10,622 nt of DNA from Nitrospiraceae bacterium (GTDB lineage: Bacteria; Nitrospirota; Thermodesulfovibrionia; Thermodesulfovibrionales; Dissulfurispiraceae): NCBI GenBank assembly GCA_003170655.1, contig PMYY01000139.1:1-10622 (forward strand), read 5' to 3'. Below are positions 7,196-10,622 of the stretch, in pieces. The notes beneath the pieces were generated by a model, which was not told the origin of the DNA, did not search any database, and worked only from the letters and a program-made list of their open reading frames with translations. Positions within the stretch are counted from its first letter, which is position 1, and each line of letters begins with the position of its first letter. The position numbers were made by a program, and so were the translations under genes.

Positions 7196-8134
7196 ATGAC
7201 TGCCAACGATACATATGAAGTGATAATCATCGGGGGAGGCCCCGCCGGACTTACTGCAGGGCTCTATTGCAAGCGAGCTGCAATGAAAACGGTCCTGTTC
7301 GAAAAGGGATTGATAGGCGGCCAGATAGCCATTTCAAAAGATGTCGAAAACTATCCCGGCATGGAGGGCATAACAGGTTTCGATCTAGCCGAAAAACTGC
7401 TCCATCATACCAAGTCCTTCGGCCTGCCTATCGTCCAGCAGGCGGTTTCAGAAATAATCATCGGACCCGAATATCATTCAGTCCGGCTTGACAATGGAGA
7501 TCTCTTCAATTGTGTTGGCCTTATACTGGCGTCAGGAGGATCGGTACGAAAGCTGGGCATCCCCGGCGAAGCGGAATATCTGGGGACAGGTGTTTCCTAT
7601 TGTGCCACCTGCGACGGTTTCTTTTTCAGGGACAAGACTGTCGTCGTTGTCGGCGGTGGGGATACGGCAGTTGAAGAGGCTCTTTATCTAGCACGGCTGA
7701 CGCGCAAGGTTTTCCTGATTCACAGAGGCAATACCCTGCGGGCAAGCAGGATACTTCAGGACCGCCTGATGAGCGAGTCCAGGATTGAAATAATCTGGGA
7801 TACAATTATCTCGGAAATCAAGGGAAGCGGAAGTGCCGTCACTGCCGTCTCCTTCGAAAATACCAGGACTGGGGAAAAAGGAGAATTGCCGACGGACGGA
7901 GTGTTCATCTTCATAGGGTATTCGCCGAACAATCAATTGATCCCAGCCGCAGTCAGAATGAACGATCGGGGTTTTGTAATTACCGATGAGCAATGTGCGA
8001 CAAATGTGCTGGGTATTTTCGCCGTCGGGGATTTAAGACAGAAGTTCGCCAACCAGATCGTAGTAGCAGCTGCCGACGGATGCGTAGCAGCGCTGGCATC
8101 CGCTCACTATGTGGAATTGCATAAGGCCAGATAA
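7196..8134 (+). CDS. trxB: Thioredoxin reductase (FAD, CxxC type)
   Basis: At 312 residues this is the normal length for low-molecular-weight bacterial thioredoxin reductase, which moves electrons from NAD(P)H through FAD to the thioredoxin disulfide in the cytoplasm. Visible motifs are FAD-binding GGGPAGL at 13-19, GGQI at 41-44, the redox disulfide CATC with C136 and C139, NAD(P)H-binding GGGDTAVEEA at 153-162, and the C-terminal GIFAVGD with RQKFANQIVVAAADG. The start at 7196 has AAGAGG upstream. One departure: the phosphate-binding HRRxxxR motif reads HRGNTLR (176-182), so the second arginine is glycine; cofactor preference may be altered. It has its own promoter. It may supply reduced thioredoxin to the ArsC-type enzyme upstream, though no thioredoxin gene is in the window. 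A ferredoxin-dependent or other flavin-thiol reductase of the same fold is a lesser alternative. Confidence 0.92.
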   Translation: MTANDTYEVIIIGGGPAGLTAGLYCKRAAMKTVLFEKGLIGGQIAISKDVENYPGMEGITGFDLAEKLLHHTKSFGLPIVQQAVSEIIIGPEYHSVRLDNGDLFNCVGLILASGGSVRKLGIPGEAEYLGTGVSYCATCDGFFFRDKTVVVVGGGDTAVEEALYLARLTRKVFLIHRGNTLRASRILQDRLMSESRIEIIWDTIISEIKGSGSAVTAVSFENTRTGEKGELPTDGVFIFIGYSPNNQLIPAAVRMNDRGFVITDEQCATNVLGIFAVGDLRQKFANQIVVAAADGCVAALASAHYVELHKAR

Positions 8135-8245
8135 TATACAATGTACTCATAAAGCAACCTCTTGATCACAAAGTTCTAAAATATCGGCAACAGATCCATG
8201 CGTGGCATTTCACCGCACAACAATCATCCTTTCCAGACCGTTTAG
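8135..8245. other. Convergent intergenic gap with no clear terminator
   Basis: This 111-base stretch separates trxB (plus) from the convergent nucleotidyltransferase gene (minus), where a bidirectional terminator would be expected. The only hairpin found is weak: TGCGTG at 8199-8204 with CAC and GCA at 8211-8217, with one bulged C and no T-tract on either side. Termination may be Rho-dependent, or the signal may lie inside a coding end. Confidence 0.4.
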
Positions 8246-8656
8246 CTAAATCTTGTCTTCTCTGTTGCGGTAGTAGGAGGATTTAAACTTTTCGGGATGG
8301 TACGACGTCAGCCTGACGATCTCGCATCCGCCACAGCGCTCACGAAGAGCCTCTTCAGACACCCTCTGGTCATAACCCAACGCAATCACACCGGGCTTCA
8401 GAGCTTCCAGTATGTGAAATAAATCATTCTCCAGGTTCCCAAGCACCACTTTGTCGGGGATGCCAGTGTCCCTCACACTCTGAGCTCTAAACTCCTCATT
8501 ATGCTTGGGCAAAAAGCCCTTTATCCTGCTGACCGTCTCATCCCGCGCCACGATTACGATGAGCTCGTCACCAAGTTCCTTTGCCTGGGTAAGGAAATCG
8601 ATATGCCCCTGGTGGAGATAGTCAAAAGTGCCTGCACAAACAACCCGCCTGCTCAT
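8246..8656 (-). CDS. HxGH nucleotidyltransferase, RibL/TagD-like (probable FAD synthase or cytidylyltransferase)
   Basis: The 136-residue minus-strand protein is a single Rossmann-type nucleotidyltransferase domain. The N-terminus has the nucleotide-binding signature AGTFDYLHQGHIDFL, with H15 and H18 forming HxGH; LGYDQRVSEEAL follows at about 93-104 and a basic SSYYRNRE tail at the end. GYDQ with the C-terminal SS/basic motif resembles archaeal-type FAD synthases (RibL) and glycerol-3-phosphate cytidylyltransferases (TagD). The sequence alone cannot decide FMN adenylylation against cytidylyl transfer. The start is supported by AGAGGAAAGG on the minus strand (8663-8672) and a promoter just upstream. 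It converges on trxB, a flavoprotein gene, which hints at but does not prove a flavin role. It is shorter than bifunctional bacterial RibF and has no kinase domain. Confidence 0.85.
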   Translation of the reverse strand: MSRRVVCAGTFDYLHQGHIDFLTQAKELGDELIVIVARDETVSRIKGFLPKHNEEFRAQSVRDTGIPDKVVLGNLENDLFHILEALKPGVIALGYDQRVSEEALRERCGGCEIVRLTSYHPEKFKSSYYRNREDKI

Positions 8657-8689
8657 AGCCGACCTTTCCTCTGAGCACCCTTTTTATAC

Positions 8690-8718
8690 ATCATAACAGA
8701 ATGGGAAAACCTCGACAA
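8690..8718 (-). promoter_or_regulatory. Sigma70-type promoter of the HxGH nucleotidyltransferase gene
   Basis: On the minus strand, TTGTCG (8713-8718) and TATGAT (8690-8695) are separated by exactly 17 bases. They match the -35 and -10 consensus at 4/6 and 5/6 positions. Transcription would begin near 8683, giving a leader of about 26 bases that contains the AGAGGAAAGG ribosome binding site. Confidence 0.55.
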
Positions 8719-9100
8719 TACTTGATCGCAGATGATATTACCACTGCATCATGTGCGCGATTTCTATATGCCCCCCCGACTACAACTGTTCGCATCCAAA
8801 AAAGTTGTCATATTCACTTATTCCTGAAATTTGGGGTACAAGGTATTTTTACCGAACAGATCGAAGAAGTTTAATAGCTCCCTGCCACGTCCCCGCCAGG
8901 CTCATATTGTGCCTTGCCCTGAAAAAGCATCACTCGAATTGAGTCCGGAGTGTGATAAACTAACCTGCAGAACGGTGTCGCCCATGCACCATTGGCCTCG
9001 CTACCATCGTAGCGCCGAGGCGCAAAAAGACTGGCTCAGGGAAGTCGCTATACATTACACCGACAATCCCTAATAGATTTCGCGATGGGCAAGCCATAAT
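8719..9100. other. Non-coding region between divergent genes, AT-rich, with one hairpin
   Basis: About 380 bases lie between the minus-strand promoter and the PilZ gene's ribosome binding site. Two short plus-strand open frames here (8751-8942, 8831-9073) lack ribosome binding sites, recognisable motifs or plausible amino-acid composition and are not called. A run of seven C sits at 8771-8777 and a TTGTCA at 8805-8810, but no matching -10 at proper distance was found. The main structured element is the hairpin at 8995-9021. A promoter for the PilZ-receiver gene must lie here but could not be placed with confidence. Confidence 0.5.
8995..9021. repeat. Bulged GC-rich hairpin upstream of the PilZ-receiver gene
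   Basis: GCCTCG (8995-9000) pairs with CGAGGC (9016-9021), and inside it CTAC (9001-9004) pairs with GTAG (9009-9012) around a CATC loop, leaving CGC (9013-9015) as a bulge. That is ten base pairs in 27 bases. No T-run follows on either strand, so it is not a standard intrinsic terminator. It lies about 90 bases before the start codon, in a place suited to an mRNA leader element or a protein-binding inverted repeat. Function unknown. Confidence 0.5.
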
Positions 9101-9109
9101 GGAGGTGAT
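9101..9109 (+). promoter_or_regulatory. Near-ideal ribosome binding site of the PilZ-receiver gene
   Basis: GGAGGTGAT matches the anti-Shine-Dalgarno end of 16S rRNA over nine bases. It is close to the ATG at 9113, fixing that start and suggesting strong translation initiation, though the three-base gap after the match is short. Confidence 0.75.
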
Positions 9110-9112
9110 AAT

Positions 9113-9793
9113 ATGGGGGATGTGGGGAATAAACAGGAAAGGCGTAAGCATCGGCGTCTGCGCGTTGATATTTCCATTGAAGCTCGAATCGTTGATATAT
9201 GTGAGTCGGGCATTTTAGTTGAAACTAGTTTGATGCTGAAAAAGGGTACGTTCATCACTGTCACTATTGATGGTTTGCAATTTACAGCGATTGTACGTCA
9301 TGAAACCGGCGGGTCGAAAGGCGATTTTCGTGGGTTCGGTGCGGAGTTTCAGATGCTAACCGCTGAACACAATGATAAAATTCGGAAAATTATGACTCGC
9401 AATCCGGTGGGGAAAGGGGAAGGAACTACAGCGACAAAAGGACCTTTATCAACGATCATTCTGGTTGACGACGATCCGATATCGCGAATGATGTATAGGA
9501 ATCGCATGGAAAAAGGGGGCTTCCATGTTATCGCAGTGTCATCATTTAATAATGTCGAGGAAATGCTTTTACAAGGCAATGTTGCTGCGGTCGTTTGCGA
9601 CTATGCGAGCGATACACTCAAGACTATTGAATTGCTCCGTAAAAGACACGCTGACCTTATCATATGTGTTCTAACGCTTCGGGGCGACGTTCCACTTGAA
9701 CAGTTGCAGAAATTGAGCGTTACTTACAGGTCAAAAGCCCTGAATAGCCCGGAAAAGTTTTTTAACTACCTCGAACAACTTTTACATAAATAA
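9113..9793 (+). CDS. PilZ-like domain fused to a response-regulator receiver domain
   Basis: The protein has 226 residues. Residues 8-95 look like a compact PilZ domain: a basic RRKHRRLRV at 10-18 (the RxxxR arm that binds cyclic di-GMP), then DICESG at 28-33 where the usual motif is (D/N)xSxxG, and beta-rich segments ending in GFGAEFQML. The strand normally between the two motifs is shortened, and the serine of the second motif is replaced by cysteine. After a Gly/Thr linker, residues 113-226 form a CheY-like receiver with acidic pocket D119-D121, probable phosphoacceptor D163, T188 and K208. The order is PilZ first, receiver last, with no DNA-binding output. It probably integrates a phosphorelay with cyclic di-GMP, perhaps in motility or surface behaviour. 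No histidine kinase or cyclase gene is in the window. The receiver call is firm; PilZ is likely, and ligand binding is uncertain. Confidence 0.8.
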   Translation: MGDVGNKQERRKHRRLRVDISIEARIVDICESGILVETSLMLKKGTFITVTIDGLQFTAIVRHETGGSKGDFRGFGAEFQMLTAEHNDKIRKIMTRNPVGKGEGTTATKGPLSTIILVDDDPISRMMYRNRMEKGGFHVIAVSSFNNVEEMLLQGNVAAVVCDYASDTLKTIELLRKRHADLIICVLTLRGDVPLEQLQKLSVTYRSKALNSPEKFFNYLEQLLHK

Positions 9794-9833
9794 GATAGTG
9801 CTCATGTCCCTGAGCGTTCCGGAGGCAATCGAC

Positions 9834-10088
9834 ATGAAAATAACCTTAGCCTTACTATTATGCCTGACGGTCTTCTTGATCAGCTGCGGCGATAAACCCA
9901 AGGCATCGACATCGGACTCCGCCCCTTCACACGCTACTGGCAGGGCTGAAACGCGCGGGCTCGAAGCAGCCGGGGCTGTAGGGTATGATGGTGCTGCTAT
10001 CCGTCACGAAGTGGATAACGCATTGAATAAGACTGACGTGCAGAATGCTGAAACAAGAAAGGCAATGGATCAGATAAACGCGAAATAA
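9834..10088 (+). CDS. Small lipoprotein of unknown function
   Basis: The predicted product is 84 residues. It starts MKITLALLL with a hydrophobic stretch and a lipobox LISC, so Cys18 would be lipidated after signal peptidase II cleavage. The mature part is about 67 residues, polar, Ala/Ser/Thr-rich and probably partly helical near the end. The start at 9834 is preferred to an in-frame ATG at 9798 because GGAGG at 9821-9825 lies eight bases before it and because the signal peptide would otherwise be preceded by extra residues. Gly at +2 does not give the inner-membrane retention signal (Asp), so outer-membrane location is likely in a diderm host. It sits 40 bases after the PilZ-receiver stop and may be co-transcribed with it. 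No family recognised. Confidence 0.72.
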   Translation: MKITLALLLCLTVFLISCGDKPKASTSDSAPSHATGRAETRGLEAAGAVGYDGAAIRHEVDNALNKTDVQNAETRKAMDQINAK

Positions 10089-10196
10089 GGAAGAAACGGT
10101 GCTATCAATGCACGGCTAAATGTCCAGATGCAGAATCTCTATGAAATGTGACCGATCGCACTTTTCTTCTCCATAGTAACGGAATATACTCCGACC

Positions 10197-10532
10197 ATGA
10201 ATCCGGAACCGAATAAGACCTTTTTTGCACTGCAAGAAGAAGAGAAACCTGAACGGCATGAAAGAAAGAACCTGATCATGGTGGTAATCATATTCATCTT
10301 AATGTTGCCACTTGATTACGTCATTATAGAAAAAGTAAGTGAATATGAAGAAAAGAAACAAAAAGAATCTGCAACACTAAATCTAAATACTAACCCTGCA
10401 CCGCAAAATGGAATCAGCATACCCACTACAATTGAACCACCCGTGACGCCACAAACCAGACCTGTTCAAACAATCCAAACAAATAGAACGCCAGATGGAT
10501 GGCAGAAGTCGATGGCAAACGGTACGTCATAG
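10197..10532 (+). CDS. Single-pass membrane protein of unknown function, possibly C-terminally frameshifted
   Basis: This 111-residue product has a charged cytoplasmic N-terminus, one hydrophobic helix at about 24-44 (KNLIMVVIIFILMLPLDYVI), a short charged segment rich in Glu and Lys, and a Pro/Thr/Asn/Gln-rich tail that looks like a periplasmic linker. There is no cleavage site, so a membrane-anchored N-in topology is likely. No good ribosome binding site precedes the ATG; a TATACT at 10185-10190 lies only seven bases before it, so a leaderless transcript is possible. The tail ends abruptly, and another frame continues with a protein-like stretch to a stop at 10559-10561 (see findings). No family recognised, but the length and composition argue for a real gene. 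Confidence 0.58.
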   Translation: MNPEPNKTFFALQEEEKPERHERKNLIMVVIIFILMLPLDYVIIEKVSEYEEKKQKESATLNLNTNPAPQNGISIPTTIEPPVTPQTRPVQTIQTNRTPDGWQKSMANGTS

Positions 10533-10622
10533 ACGGCAGAACAATCACAAAAACAAAATGATAAGTCTCCATTGAGGAAATCAAAATGATGTTTAACTAT
10601 TACCCAAATTGAGCGATTCTAT
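10533..10622. other. Window end, no gene recognised
   Basis: The last 90 bases are AT-rich. Bases up to 10561 may be the displaced 3' end of the preceding gene in another frame. An ATGATG at about 10587 after GAGGA opens only a handful of codons before TGA and is not called. Confidence 0.4.

Noticed and set aside
8199..8217. Hairpin as a bidirectional terminator between trxB and the minus-strand gene
   Set aside because: Only six pairs with a bulge and no T-tract on either strand.
8751..8942. Open frame of 63 codons on the plus strand
   Set aside because: Crosses a C-run and the AT-rich gap, no start signal or recognisable protein features.
8831..9073. Open frame of 80 codons on the plus strand
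   Set aside because: No ribosome binding site, no motif, unusual composition rich in Arg/His/Pro, and it overlaps the hairpin and another open frame; treated as non-coding.
8880..9110. Cyclic di-GMP riboswitch upstream of the PilZ gene
   Set aside because: The context is tempting and GGCGCAAAAAG slightly recalls the GEMM core, but the conserved core segments and tetraloop-receptor pattern are not present.

Overview
The window is about 10.6 kb of bacterial DNA with a gene-dense, co-oriented plus-strand block (1-8134), one minus-strand gene (8246-8656), and a looser, visibly more AT-rich tail (about 8.7-10.6 kb). The gene content points to an anaerobic or microaerophilic bacterium: many iron-sulfur proteins, a molybdopterin oxidoreductase, a pyruvate/PEP-dikinase-like enzyme, an arsenate-reductase-type thiol enzyme, thioredoxin reductase and a PilZ/receiver protein. 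The flavour is of Nitrospirota, Desulfobacterota or similar sediment bacteria, but that is an impression from gene types and not a demonstrated taxonomy.

Region 1 (1-3474) is a translationally coupled redox operon. It holds the C-terminal end of a PsrA/PhsA/ArrA-type molybdopterin oxidoreductase, a four-cluster PsrB/DmsB-type ferredoxin subunit, a [2Fe-2S]+2x[4Fe-4S] subunit resembling NuoG/HoxU N-termini, and a fusion of the NuoF C-terminal iron-sulfur region to a GltD-like FAD/NAD(P)H oxidoreductase. Each stop overlaps the next start (ATGA, TAATG, ATGA). The simplest reading is a chain NAD(P)H - FAD - FeS - FeS - Mo catalytic site, running in either direction, with no quinone-reactive membrane anchor visible in the window.

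Region 2 (3467-7121) continues the same tight spacing. A thioredoxin-coupled arsenate reductase (ArsC/LMW-PTP fold) overlaps the redox fusion gene. It is followed one base after its stop by a 1060-residue protein with a PEP-synthase ATP-grasp domain and a phosphohistidine swivel domain. That protein lacks the usual PEP-binding TIM barrel and instead carries an unassigned middle region and a C-terminal LamG/DUF1080-like jelly roll. It is the most unusual protein here.

Region 3 (7122-8656): trxB sits behind its own extended -10 promoter and could supply reducing power (through a thioredoxin not in the window) to the ArsC-type enzyme. Convergent to it is a short HxGH nucleotidyltransferase of the RibL/TagD type with a good sigma70-type promoter.

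Region 4 (8657-10622): a roughly 450-base non-coding stretch with a strong bulged hairpin precedes a PilZ-receiver fusion protein with an ideal ribosome binding site. Next come a small lipoprotein and a single-pass membrane protein whose C-terminus may be frameshifted. No rRNA, tRNA, CRISPR array, transposase or integrase was recognised.
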